This document shows positions 1 through 9,194 of a stretch of 64,000 nucleotides of DNA, piece after piece. The stretch is from Chaetoceros tenuissimus (taxonomy: Eukaryota; Bacillariophyta; Thalassiosirophyceae; Chaetocerotales; Chaetocerotaceae), in contig BLLK01000019.1 of the NCBI GenBank assembly GCA_021927905.1, positions 1,178,001 through 1,242,000 on the forward strand, read 5' to 3'. Position 1 is the first letter of the stretch. Each line of letters begins with the position of its first letter. Position numbers and translations under genes: made by a program. The notes under the pieces are model-generated. The model ran no database searches. It was given only the letters and a program-made list of their open reading frames with translations, and had not been told where the DNA came from.

Positions 1-225
1 CTCGCTTCGAGGATCAGATGCAAATCAATCGTCGAGAGTTTTTCTCATCGGCGATTAGGGATATTCGCTAAGAATACTGGGAACAATGAGGGGATAAGGG
101 GAGATTGATACGATACTATCAACCAAAAAACATAATTCACAAGAGGAAACAGTTTCAAGTTAAGCTTTACGAACTGGAATTTGAATGGGTAAACGATGGG
201 GACGAAATGGGCAACTGGGAAAATA

Positions 226-305
226 TTGGGACTAGATAATTAATATAAGTTACATCATATCGGAAAATTGGGACTAGATAATGAATATAAGTTACATCAT
301 ATCCT
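226..305. repeat. Two-copy tandem repeat, 42-bp period
   Basis: A unit beginning ttgggactagataat and ending ttacatcatatc occurs twice in a row, from 226 and from 268, differing at very few positions. The near identity suggests a recent local duplication. No coding role is visible. Confidence 0.85.
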
Positions 306-543
306 AACCATAAGCTTTTTAAAATTGTGGCTTTAAGTAGATGTCCCTGCCTTGTATTACTTATATCCAAGTATTACTTATGGAACAGATGAGGTCAACT
401 TCAATTTGAGTTTGCATTTTAAAAACTATTAAAATTATAAAAGAGTTTATACTAGAAGAGAGACTGTATGAAAGTGCGATTTCTCTTTACTCAATGGTGC
501 TGAACATGTTTCATTGATTATATGTAGAAACGAAGAAACGCAC

Positions 544-824
544 TACTACTAATAAAAAAGGTCCGCATTCCTTTTTATTTCATGCATACTTCCATAATAT
601 CCACAGAGAATTTTCGGAGAAATGAATAAAGTTTGCTTTATAATCTAAATACCATTCGTCATATTTGGAAAGTATCAAATTGTCAAAAGATCATCAAGTG
701 TACTATCAATTCCATGTGAAGTCCTATTACTAATCAAAAAAGGTCAGCCAGCATTCCTCGTCTTTGTTATTTGATGCATGATACTCGCATAATATCCTCA
801 TTGAATTTTCGGGGAAATGAATAC
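544..824. repeat. Pair of diverged ~90-100 bp direct repeats
   Basis: The segments 544-630 and 724-824 share, in order, tactaat-aaaaaaggtc, gcattcct, ttatttgatgcat-like, cataatatcc and gaattttcggrgaaatgaata. They lie about 185 bp apart in the same direction. They look like an old non-coding duplication. No terminal inverted repeats or target-site duplication were recognised, so no transposon family is assigned. Confidence 0.6.
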
Positions 825-1546
825 ATTCCCTCATTCCCTTGACGACATATCGTTTCTAAAGAATTCACTGTCAAAAGATTACAAAGTCCAAAGTCCAAAG
901 TCCAAAGTGCTATTATTATTTCCGTGGAGCATTGCATTATTTATTTGGAGATTTCCCAATGGCCACTATTTTCCAAATGATTCCATCTTGATTCCTACGT
1001 ACAGAATTTGTTTTGAATAGAATGACTTCGCACAATTCAAACGACTAAATCAGTGTTAGCTGTCAGCTAGAGTCATTTGCCTGGACCGATTGTGTTTTGC
1101 CGTGGTGCGAAGCAGGGAAGATGGCCCAATGTGATTTTGATGACCACGAATACTCAACCGCGCATATTTGTTTACAACATGAAACAGCTTTGAGTTTTGA
1201 ATCAAATCTTGAATAGACTACCGGTATCATTATTTTATATAATTATAGCAGCAGTGTGAATGCGCAAGTTCAACATGAAAATACTGACCATCATACCGGT
1301 ATTTTGTACTATGGAATTGTCATTGCAAATTTTTCCATGTATGTTCCACAGCCAGTACGAATATTCTTTTCAAGATTTCAAGATGAATCCTTTCAAGTTA
1401 AAATTCTTTCCAAGTTGATATGATTTCATTTTGTTATTTTACCTAATGTATTTTTTATAAATTAGAAAAAGACATGAATTATGGTAAATAATACGTCAGT
1501 CCGTAATCCGTCAACAACAATACCTATAATTCGTTTCTCATATTAG

Positions 1547-2641
1547 CTATTCCAAACCGAAGTGAAATCTCAGTTTCAAGAAATCTCGACGATTGAAATT
1601 TGTATTTCTTTCGAAGCGCGCAATGTAGTCTCTACTCAAATCGCTCATATCCATTGCATCGCAAAGATTCAATGCGGCTTTTTGAAGGTCTACTGGTCCA
1701 GATACTGATGAAGATGAAGTGTCATCTTCTTTGTCAGGTAGTTTCGTATTTTCCATGGAATCATCGTTGATATGATTGACTAGGTCTAGAAAAATTACTT
1801 CTCTCGTATTCCTGCCTCTTGTGGACTTGCTAGAAGTGGTATCTACTTCATTATACTTGACTCTTTTATTGGAGCACTCTTGCATAGAAGCAGCAGGAGA
1901 AGATTCAGTATTGGTCGGCGTAACAACAGATTCGTGACGGATTGACCCTTCTGAGCCGTAGAATGTAGACAAGAAATCTACTTGCCACTTGGGATTGAAA
2001 TGCCTCTCAAGTCTCACTTGTTCCTCTTCATCATTCCATATCTTGATATGATCTTTATCATTCTTGGAGATGAACTCCTTGTATGGAAAGTTGAGAGTCG
2101 CAGAAAGGAATTCACGGTTACCATTTCCCTGGGAATCTGCTGCTGCATTTACGTTTTCATTTGAAGTATGAGGAGTAGTCTCATGTGTAGTTTCTATCTT
2201 GATCACATCGTTTGCTGTATCAAGACATTGAAGGAAGGAAGAATACTCAGATTGAGTCCACCTTTGACGCTTCTTTTTACTTCTTTCATCACAAGAATAT
2301 TCTCGAGGGGGTTCTTCCTTATCATGATGGGCATCATGATAATCATAGGGCAGGGGAGAGAGAAGTTCATCTTCAAGTGAGGAGGCCTGGTTTTCAGTAC
2401 TAGTCTTATTAGGAAAAGCTACTATGAGAGGAGGATGCTGAGATTCTTGTTCACTGCTTTGTAACGGACAAAGAGGACGAGTGCTTTTTGCACCATATAC
2501 AATATTTCTTTCATAGAAAGAGAAGCAATTGTTTCCATGGATTGAAAACAAGTCATGAATCCTTGTACGAGGACTACTCGAGGAACCGCCATCTTGCTGG
2601 TATCTTCTTGTCTCATTCCGTAGATCTAGGTCTCTATTCAT
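1547..2641 (-). CDS. Hypothetical Ser/Asp-rich protein, weak Myb-like segment
   Basis: A single open frame of 364 residues starts with ATG. I do not recognise the family. The protein is hydrophilic and rich in Ser, Asn, Asp and Glu, with no signal peptide or membrane segment. Around residues 121-142 a basic run (KKKRQR) is followed by WTQSEYSSFLQCL, which resembles the first helix of a Myb/SANT repeat, but the second and third helices are not clear. The C-terminus (about 310-364) is less disordered, with FNRRDFLKLRFHFGLE at the end. A nuclear regulatory protein is possible but weakly supported. Diatom Myb-like and HSF-like proteins often have such low-complexity flanks. It is read away from the neighbouring plastid protein gene, with a 365-bp divergent promoter region between them. 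Confidence 0.6.
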   Translation of the reverse strand: MNRDLDLRNETRRYQQDGGSSSSPRTRIHDLFSIHGNNCFSFYERNIVYGAKSTRPLCPLQSSEQESQHPPLIVAFPNKTSTENQASSLEDELLSPLPYDYHDAHHDKEEPPREYSCDERSKKKRQRWTQSEYSSFLQCLDTANDVIKIETTHETTPHTSNENVNAAADSQGNGNREFLSATLNFPYKEFISKNDKDHIKIWNDEEEQVRLERHFNPKWQVDFLSTFYGSEGSIRHESVVTPTNTESSPAASMQECSNKRVKYNEVDTTSSKSTRGRNTREVIFLDLVNHINDDSMENTKLPDKEDDTSSSSVSGPVDLQKAALNLCDAMDMSDLSRDYIARFERNTNFNRRDFLKLRFHFGLE

Positions 2642-3006
2642 CTCTAATTCGGAAGTATATATTTTGTTTGAAATAAGAATATGAGATTTCCTTCATAGAT
2701 TTGTTTGAAGTTGAACAATAAACATGTCCCCAGGTTTGCAAAAACATTCCACTCGCCCGCCGTTTTTGATGTGTTGACAAGTTCAAGTGTTGCATGAAGC
2801 GGGATCATGAAGATATGAAATGAAATTTCAAAGCAGCTCCATGTCAAGTTGGGAGAAAGAAATGAGCTGGTTGAACCCTCCTTTTCGCGATCTTTTTCAC
2901 CACAAAAACCGTTCCGAAAAATTGCAACTGATGTAATACATACTCTCACAAAGTAATACAACCTAGCTACTGCAATCTCATCAACCCCAATTACTCAATT
3001 TGAAAA
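2642..3006. promoter_or_regulatory. Divergent intergenic (promoter) region
   Basis: These 365 bp separate two genes read outward, so both promoters must lie here. No TATA box or other defined element stands out from the AT-rich background, and the open frame on the minus strand here has no family signature. Confidence 0.4.
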
Positions 3007-3612
3007 ATGAATCTTTTACTTACCAGAGCTCTCTTTTTTGCATCAATAACGTCGAGTTGTGCAGCATTCGCTACGTCTTCATCACTACAAAATACTCAAC
3101 GACTAGCTCCTCCATCGACTTCTTCCATCGTCTTTTCTACAAATGAAGAATCTAATGAAAATGAAGTACCGGCAATTCCTACACCGCAAACGGATGCACT
3201 TGACACTCAATCTGAATCATTTACAAATGAACCAAAAGTAATTAAGCCTCTCGATCCACTTGTCGTATCTCTCACTCAAATGGACGAAGAAACTCTCAAT
3301 GCACCAACTACAAAATTACCTATACTTGGCGAAGTACCAAAAGATGGTTCACTCATTATCTTGGCACCGGCTGCAGCTATCGCAGTGATTGGATTTATCA
3401 CTAGTATTTATCTTATTGTCAAGAATGGTGATGCTATATCGGAACAGATTGAAGCGGTCAATGCTGTTTTATCTACGCCTCCAGTTACAGAAAATATAGT
3501 GAGTGATGGATGTAGGGGACTTTGTAATAATCCAGGTGAACAGTTGGATACTATGAAGGGATTCATGGAAGGTCTTAGTAACAAAAAGGCAAATATGTTG
3601 GATTTTGAGTAA
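3007..3612 (+). CDS. Plastid-targeted single-pass membrane protein, unknown function
   Basis: An intact frame of 201 residues starts at ATG. The N-terminus is a signal peptide (hydrophobic residues about 4-18) followed by SSCAA|FATSSS. Phe-21 at the expected cleavage point and a Ser/Thr-rich transit stretch match the diatom bipartite ASAFAP-type plastid presequence. A second hydrophobic segment (about residues 118-139, IILAPAAAIAVIGFITSIYLIV) should span a plastid membrane. The C-terminal part is soluble and contains CRGLCNNPG, a possible redox Cys pair. The likely location is the plastid, with the protein anchored in the thylakoid or inner envelope. I do not recognise the family. Its neighbours give no pathway clue, although the next gene is a CO2-metabolism enzyme. 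Confidence 0.75.
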   Translation: MNLLLTRALFFASITSSCAAFATSSSLQNTQRLAPPSTSSIVFSTNEESNENEVPAIPTPQTDALDTQSESFTNEPKVIKPLDPLVVSLTQMDEETLNAPTTKLPILGEVPKDGSLIILAPAAAIAVIGFITSIYLIVKNGDAISEQIEAVNAVLSTPPVTENIVSDGCRGLCNNPGEQLDTMKGFMEGLSNKKANMLDFE

Positions 3613-4158
3613 AGATGCGAACACGATGTGAATGATGCTACTATTTTCCATTTGTGCACACAGTATATTTTCAAAAGTTTATGAAAGGTAAATTTTTAAA
3701 TGGATATATTGCTAAAGAAGATGATTTCTATCAAGCTTACTTCTTAACTGTAAAAATTTAAATAATGAAAAACTCACAACTATATGTATAGATGGCACTA
3801 CGGCCATGATGATTCATTAAGTATTAGCTGATATATTTGAAACTTTATTATAAAGCAGAAAACGGCATCATAATATTCTATTTTTTCGAACAATTGTAAT
3901 GATGCTACTAACATAACGCAAAAGAAAATTGGAAATGAATTGGGAAAGGAATAGTTGAAGTTCTTAGTTTTTAAGAACATTAAGGATGATTTTGAGCTAT
4001 CCATAGTGTAGTATTTGTTGATGTTTTAAATTAGTGCTTGGCCATTGAAAAGGATTCATTGAACGAGGCAAATGAATAGGACAAACTGTGCCAATTCTAT
4101 TAATTAATAATTTGTGAGCGACTGAGTTGGCTTAGTGTCTATAGATATTTTAGCAACT

Positions 4159-4208
4159 TGACGCGTGGACAATCGTCTGGTAACTGAATATTGATTCCCA
4201 CCACGTCA
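4159..4208. promoter_or_regulatory. CO2/cAMP-responsive-element-like hexamers
   Basis: TGACGC lies at 4159-4164 and ACGTCA at 4203-4208, 186-235 bp upstream of the start codon of the LCIB-like carbonic anhydrase. As I recall, hexamers of this type (TGACGT, ACGTCA, TGACGC) are the CO2/cAMP-responsive elements of the Phaeodactylum PtCA1 promoter, bound by bZIP factors. The match of two hexamers in front of a carbon-acquisition gene is suggestive, but each hexamer is expected by chance at a modest rate. Confidence 0.35.
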
Positions 4209-4393
4209 GCCTACTTACGTAGACGTTTTCGCTATCAGGATTCTTGCATGCAATATTTTCACTGAAGACGATGACTTTTCTCAGCAGCTTCGTTCATTCT
4301 TTTCTTCTTTTAAAACTACGTAGCTTTCTCGCAGCTCGCAGCACAGCACATAAATTCAAAAGTCCCAATCAACGAACTCGATAAATCTAAACC

Positions 4394-5401
4394 ATGTTCC
4401 CAAATCTTAGAAAGACACCAAGCAAAAAGAAAGCTTCATTCAGTTCAGATTCCAAAGATCTTACCTTCAAAAGTGGATCTGCATTTGATGCAGCTTGCAG
4501 AGAGCTTAGAGCTACCATTGAAACAGATGGATCTGTGGATATGTCCGAAATTGTGAAGGTGCTTCAAAGTAAAAAGGAAGTGTATGATCTTATCGAGAAA
4601 CATTTCCCTGGTGCTGCAACTGGAAAAGAAATTCTTGCCAAGGTTGCTCCTGTCATCGAAAAGTACGGATTGAATGATGATAACACTCTCTTTGCACAAT
4701 CTGTATGTCCCGACGAAATCAATCATGAAGAAGGAGATACACCAGACCTTTTCGCTAAATACCTTGGTGAGGTATTCCATATGGGAGGACTAGCTGGTAT
4801 CCCTTTCACTGGAAAGACTGGATTTGCCGCTTTCTCTCATCATGTTCCTGAGAATGGACATCTATTCATTCTTATGGCTCCTCACATTGGTTTGTCCGAG
4901 TCTAATCAGCTTGGAAAATTCACTCGCCTCGGTCAGGATCACGACGGAAGTGCATGTGGAGCTGTAGTAGGAGCTCTCAACCATTGCTGCAGTGGAAAGC
5001 CTTTGCCAGCCTTTGCTGATTCTACAGAAGATCCCCAGATGGCATAAATTTTGCATCAGATCAAGAAGCATCAAGCAAAGATTGTTGCAAAGAAGAAGGA
5101 AAGTGAAAATGCAATGCAAGCTATGGCAGCTAAGGTTACTCACGATATTGGACGTGACATGTTGAACAAGTGCACAACCATGGATTTCGGTGCAAAGGAT
5201 TCACAGCTTCTTTTACTTACTGGAATCCAGATTAACATGCCAAAGCCTTTCGATGGTTTCTTTCAGCCAATCTCGTTCCAGATTCGTAACAAGAATGGTC
5301 AGATGAGAGATTTATTCAAGGAGACTTTTGGAGTAACTAAAGACTACCAGCCAACCAAGTCTACCCGTTTTCTCAAAATTGATAGTACTGAGGCACTTTA
5401 A
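4394..5401 (+). CDS. LCIB-like (theta-type) carbonic anhydrase, interrupted by one in-frame TAA
   Basis: The frame from ATG runs 217 codons to a TAA at 5045-5047, then continues open in the same frame for another 118 codons to 5401, giving about 335 residues if read through. The first part matches the LCIB/theta carbonic anhydrase family, which interconverts CO2 and bicarbonate: SVCPDEINHEEGD, GEVFHMGGLAGIPFTGKTGF, FILMAPHIG and GSACGAVVGAL. The zinc ligands by family comparison would be Cys-105, His-164 and Cys-188, with Asp-107 beside the first. The second part (KKKESENAMQAMAAK, LLLTGIQINMP, FFQPISFQIRNKNG) looks like the family's C-terminal half, so the stop truncates a conserved domain. 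No presequence is present, suggesting a cytosolic form. The TAA may be a null mutation, readthrough or an assembly error. The frame after it shows no other decay. Confidence 0.8.
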
Positions 5402-5495
5402 TTCTCAGCTTCGATAAAAAATGATCGTAGAAATTAGAAAAACACGATAGAATAATTATAAAAGACTTGACATTATCCTTATCAAAGATATCTCT

Positions 5496-5853
5496 TTATT
5501 GGAATATTTCCCGGATTGAAGTTTTGCATAGATGCCACGTTTGCAATATTTCTTGCAAAAAGTTCTCCTCCACAGTGAAAAAGATAAGAAGGAATCCAAG
5601 GGGAATAAGTGCAAGAACTTGTTTCGCGTTCCAAGCCCAGCCTAATATATAAGATAGATACAATACAAGTGATATATGAGCTCCAGCGGGTATAGAGAGT
5701 TTCATAACAGTTGAAACTGTGTGTCTTCGGGTTGTGATTGAGGATGCCAATCTCGTTATTCTCAATTTTGAGCTCTTTACTTGATGCTGCCATTGACATT
5801 TGACTTTGAGGCCACGTAAGTTTCGAGAATGAAGAACGTGTCAGAAAGGTCAT
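5496..5853 (-). CDS. Small two-exon protein with two membrane helices
   Basis: Two overlapping minus-strand frames join cleanly if an intron is removed. Exon 1 is 5853-5781 (ATG start, ending …MAAS plus one base). Exon 2 is 5716-5496. The intron, 5780-5717 (64 bp), begins gtaaag and ends acacag, like the other short introns here. The spliced length is 294 bases, encoding 97 residues with no internal stop. Exon 2 gives SLVLYLSYILGWAW and VLALIPLGFLLIFF, two probable transmembrane helices joined by NAKQ, followed by a short soluble tail. I do not recognise the family; small ER or mitochondrial membrane subunits have this layout. The start could also be one of the internal Met codons at residues 19 or 21. 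Confidence 0.5.
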
Positions 5854-6108
5854 CAGGAATGAAGGAATAAATGAAATGGAAAATTCTTTGAATGAAATAG
5901 AAAAAGTAGGGCCCTAGACTCTAGTAGAGGAAATAATTATGTAAAACCTCAATGAAAAAAAATCAACTTTCACATGAACAATATCTCTTGTTTGGTGTAT
6001 TTAATAGAAAGTATAAGTATAAGTACTACTTAAGTAATCATCTTTACATTTTCCTACATCATTATTTTGTTGTTAGAGTATCTAAATTCCAAACGAAAAT
6101 GGTTCTTG

Positions 6109-7428
6109 TTATTCTATTGAAATTTCTGAAATAATAGAACATTCATGACACGTATATACATCAATTTCTTCCGGAATACTGACTTCGATAGGCGATAGAG
6201 AGTCAAAGAAGTCCTTTACATCACTGAAATCATCTATTTTCAAGCCTTTCATTGTTTTTAAACGATCTGTTGGGAATGAATGTTCTCTTATGGAAGCATG
6301 AAAAGTATAGTTTGCGTCTATTGTGGCCCTTCCTTGACATAATCCTATTGCCTTTCGTGACAATTTTCCATACTTTGGATGCTCGTATGAGTGCTTGACT
6401 GAAGTGTATACTGCTAGAGATTTGCCTTTTCTACTTTCACCATAATCCATGTCGATCGACAAACGTCTTGATCTTGATAGACAAAGACTCATTTCTATTT
6501 GTTTCAAACACTCAATGTTTGAAAAGATATCACCAAATCTATCCAGTAGAACAACAGATCGAAGATTTGTCGTTTCCATAGCTGTAACTATAGAACTCTT
6601 TCTTGTTTCATCATTTGATTGACAAGGCCCCAAAGCGAATGCATCGATCCAGATTGGCGTATCGATCGTCATTCCTCCTCCCCGTTCGTCATCGATGGTA
6701 GATTTATTACTTGAAAAGTCATGAATCATGGTCTTAATACAAGCCATGGCATTCTCATACTTTTCATTCCATGTATGCACTACAAAGAACCTTGGTGGCT
6801 GAGTACCTGCAGTAGAAGGCAACGACTCTACAAGAGACCTTCCTGTAGCTTGTGTATATGGACCAATCACATATCGCTCAATATCGTGCATATTGACAAT
6901 ATCAGGAGTCAAGCGAATATATGTTCCTGAAGGTCTGTTGGTCTCTGAATCTACAACCTCTCGAGTCCAGCCTTCTTTCTCACATCGTCTCTTGACATTG
7001 GCCATGATGGCACTCATCTGACGATAGGTAATACCACGAGCTTCTACCTTCAAGGATCGGAAGGGAGCTTCATGTATGCCATTGTCAGAAGTAGTAGAGA
7101 CATTGTAGATATCAGTGCCTATCCTTGTTTGTTTCTTGATCTTCGTGCTTTTGCTGTAATGCTGGTTGTAGACAGTTGGTATAGGTTTGTTCATATGTAT
7201 CTTTTTGGCTCTCTTGTCATGACCAAGTTCATCAGTCGTTACTTGTGATTTGAATGCTACTTCGAGTTCTTTGAAGATGCGTTTCCTTTCCTTGAGAGTA
7301 GATGGAATCATAGGAAGTGTATCTTCATACACAAATTCAAATTCTTTCGGACCATTTGAGAAACTTGACGAACTTGTAGATATGTTTGCAGTCCTGAAGG
7401 AAGCCATTGTTTTTATGATGATGTTCAT
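6109..7428 (-). CDS. HTW/WID-family protein, copy 1
   Basis: An intact frame of about 439 residues; I chose the ATG at 7428 (MNIIIK…) because the paralogue at 20027 has MNLFKS at the same place. Order: a variable N-terminus; a conserved block (EFEFVYEDTLP to KPIPTVYNQHYSKS); a region with MANVKRRCEKEGW; then FFVVHTWNEKYE, TMIHDFSSN and DTPIWIDAFA, followed by a hydrophobic strand (SVVLLDRFGDIF). The FVVHTW / WIDAF spacing is similar to the FVSHAW / WFDMI of the TIR-like domain at 15.97 kb, so a TIR/HET-like alpha-beta fold is possible but unproven. The middle is almost identical in DNA to copy 2, while the C-terminal ~170 residues are strongly diverged. No signal peptide or membrane helix. 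The biochemical function is unknown. Confidence 0.75.
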   Translation of the reverse strand: MNIIIKTMASFRTANISTSSSSFSNGPKEFEFVYEDTLPMIPSTLKERKRIFKELEVAFKSQVTTDELGHDKRAKKIHMNKPIPTVYNQHYSKSTKIKKQTRIGTDIYNVSTTSDNGIHEAPFRSLKVEARGITYRQMSAIMANVKRRCEKEGWTREVVDSETNRPSGTYIRLTPDIVNMHDIERYVIGPYTQATGRSLVESLPSTAGTQPPRFFVVHTWNEKYENAMACIKTMIHDFSSNKSTIDDERGGGMTIDTPIWIDAFALGPCQSNDETRKSSIVTAMETTNLRSVVLLDRFGDIFSNIECLKQIEMSLCLSRSRRLSIDMDYGESRKGKSLAVYTSVKHSYEHPKYGKLSRKAIGLCQGRATIDANYTFHASIREHSFPTDRLKTMKGLKIDDFSDVKDFFDSLSPIEVSIPEEIDVYTCHECSIISEISIE

Positions 7429-7887
7429 CTTCTCTTTCAAAATCTTACTTTAAACCAGAGAAGGAAAGAAATATAGATGAAAAAGATCAGATTTCCCAAG
7501 CAGATTTGTTTATGTGTTCTTTTAACAGAAGGTTCGTCCTGTGCTATGAAAGATGTGCTCGTCGACGAAAGATTTTTGAGAAAGATTTTCTTTCTCGTTG
7601 CCACGCAAGCTTGAATGTCAAGTAATTCCCGCGTATTATGACTAAAATTCTGTTTCATTAAGACAGTCATCCTTCTGCCATGGCCTATTGCACGTCAGCA
7701 TGACCAGAAGTAAGAACACTTGAAGTTGTGATTAGATCAATCGAGGAAGCAATAAAGCGATTGAAAGTAAATCTTTGCAACCATCTCCTCATGCGATGAT
7801 TTCAGGTTGAATTTTTTGCTCAATAATGAACCATTGAAAATAATAAATGGAAATAAATCTTCATTTTATCTATGTTATTCATACAAC

Positions 7888-8868
7888 TTATTCTTCAGCA
7901 GTAGATTTCGAAAGACAAGCTCGAACACCATCCATCAATCGTTCAATCGCATTTGCTCGATGTTCTGGTTCATTAAAGAACAAACTCTTACTTAAGTCAC
8001 CTTCAATATCAAGTGGAAAGAAACCATCATTCCATAACCTATGCAAACTTGCATGTGAGAAATGAATCCCAATAATATTTTCCACAATCGAACAATCGAT
8101 AATATTTTTTCCCTTGACTATATAACTTGCACCCATGACATATGATCCAGATTCCATAAAAATAACATCATCTGAACCACCCGCTTGTAATTTGCGAAAC
8201 ATATTCATATCGGATGGAATAAGCCTTTCATTTTCAACATCGTAACGAGATGCTTCAAACGTGATAAGTTTTGATATTTTACTCCATTCCTCCTCCGAAG
8301 CAGAGATGAGAGATGGAACATATGATTCAAACGAAGTAAATTTTCCACCATTGGGTAAATCTAATGCAAAATTGACTGGAAAGTTAGCTGGCATAGCATC
8401 TATATCCGAATGCCATCCTCCACCCGTAGCAGCCATGGCAAGATGACGATAGAAGCAGTATTGATTGTAATAATCGTCTGGCTTGACTTTCTCAATGACA
8501 ATCTTCATATCATTATAAAAGGGATGCCGTTTAGCATCTTCTATTGTGATAATGACTGGTTCAAAACCTGCTTTGCTCCATTCCGATTTCCAGACATTTA
8601 GAATCGGGTCTTCCTTCTCTTCTTCATTTTGTGGTATTTCTTCACCTTCGTCGTTAAATTTTGGGAGAGGGGAATAGAAAGTTTTGATGATTGGTCTTTC
8701 GCCAGGTTTTAATGCACGAGATCTTGAATCCTTCTCTGTTATGGAAGACGAGTGAAATGTGCTTATATAGAATATACAAGAGAGGAGAAGGGTGCATAAA
8801 AATATCTTTTCCGTCCTGTTGACTGGATTTCCTTTTCCCATTTTCGTTACGCTATTGGTTGGACTCAT
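7888..8868 (-). CDS. Type II membrane glycosyltransferase of the DXD sugar-binding type (GT32-like)
   Basis: An intact frame of 326 residues. A short cytosolic N-terminus and one hydrophobic helix (about 22-40, IFLCTLLLSCIFYISTF) give the type II topology usual for Golgi glycosyltransferases. The catalytic part contains YYNQYCFYRHLAMAATGGGW followed by HSDIDAMP (DXD at Asp-155/Asp-157), the pattern of the Gly_transf_sug/OCH1-like family, in which the DXD residues bind the metal and the sugar nucleotide. A late IIGIHFSHASLHRLWNDGFF segment resembles the conserved His/Trp region near the end of that family. The length suits the family. Donor and acceptor sugars cannot be told from sequence. It would act in Golgi glycan assembly. 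Divergent from the next gene, with a 326-bp promoter region. Confidence 0.8.
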   Translation of the reverse strand: MSPTNSVTKMGKGNPVNRTEKIFLCTLLLSCIFYISTFHSSSITEKDSRSRALKPGERPIIKTFYSPLPKFNDEGEEIPQNEEEKEDPILNVWKSEWSKAGFEPVIITIEDAKRHPFYNDMKIVIEKVKPDDYYNQYCFYRHLAMAATGGGWHSDIDAMPANFPVNFALDLPNGGKFTSFESYVPSLISASEEEWSKISKLITFEASRYDVENERLIPSDMNMFRKLQAGGSDDVIFMESGSYVMGASYIVKGKNIIDCSIVENIIGIHFSHASLHRLWNDGFFPLDIEGDLSKSLFFNEPEHRANAIERLMDGVRACLSKSTAEE

Positions 8869-9194
8869 TATCTAGATTTATATTTGGCTGGTAGATACTT
8901 CTTCTTGTCTTGATGCCTAATAGTGAATTGAAATGCAACAACAATAAGGAGTAATTGAAGCCAATGTGTGAATGTAGTCATCTCATCGGTCAATCAACAC
9001 GAGTTTCTTTGCTGTTTCTCCGCATTAGCTAATTGACATCAATAATAACGTTTATCTTAACGTAGATAGTAATGATCATATTTTATAAAACAAGGGTACT
9101 CACAAAACTGGCGCAGAGATTTCAATCCATAACAAAACATTCTGATATGTAATAGTCTGACATATAATAGTGTTGAAAGTTCCCTGCTGTAAAC

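Larger units (their letters stand above)
1..1546. other. Gene-poor stretch with short repeats
   Basis: No reading frame here has a convincing start, composition or family signature. The open frames are short and low in complexity. What it holds is a 42-bp tandem duplication and a pair of diverged direct repeats, entered separately. The rest is AT-rich sequence in which I see nothing else. It is upstream of nothing on the plus strand; the first gene to its right is read towards it. Confidence 0.6.

Noticed and set aside
5045-5047. TAA as a recoded or reassigned codon
   Set aside because: TAA ends most genes in this window, so code reassignment is not tenable; selenocysteine uses TGA.
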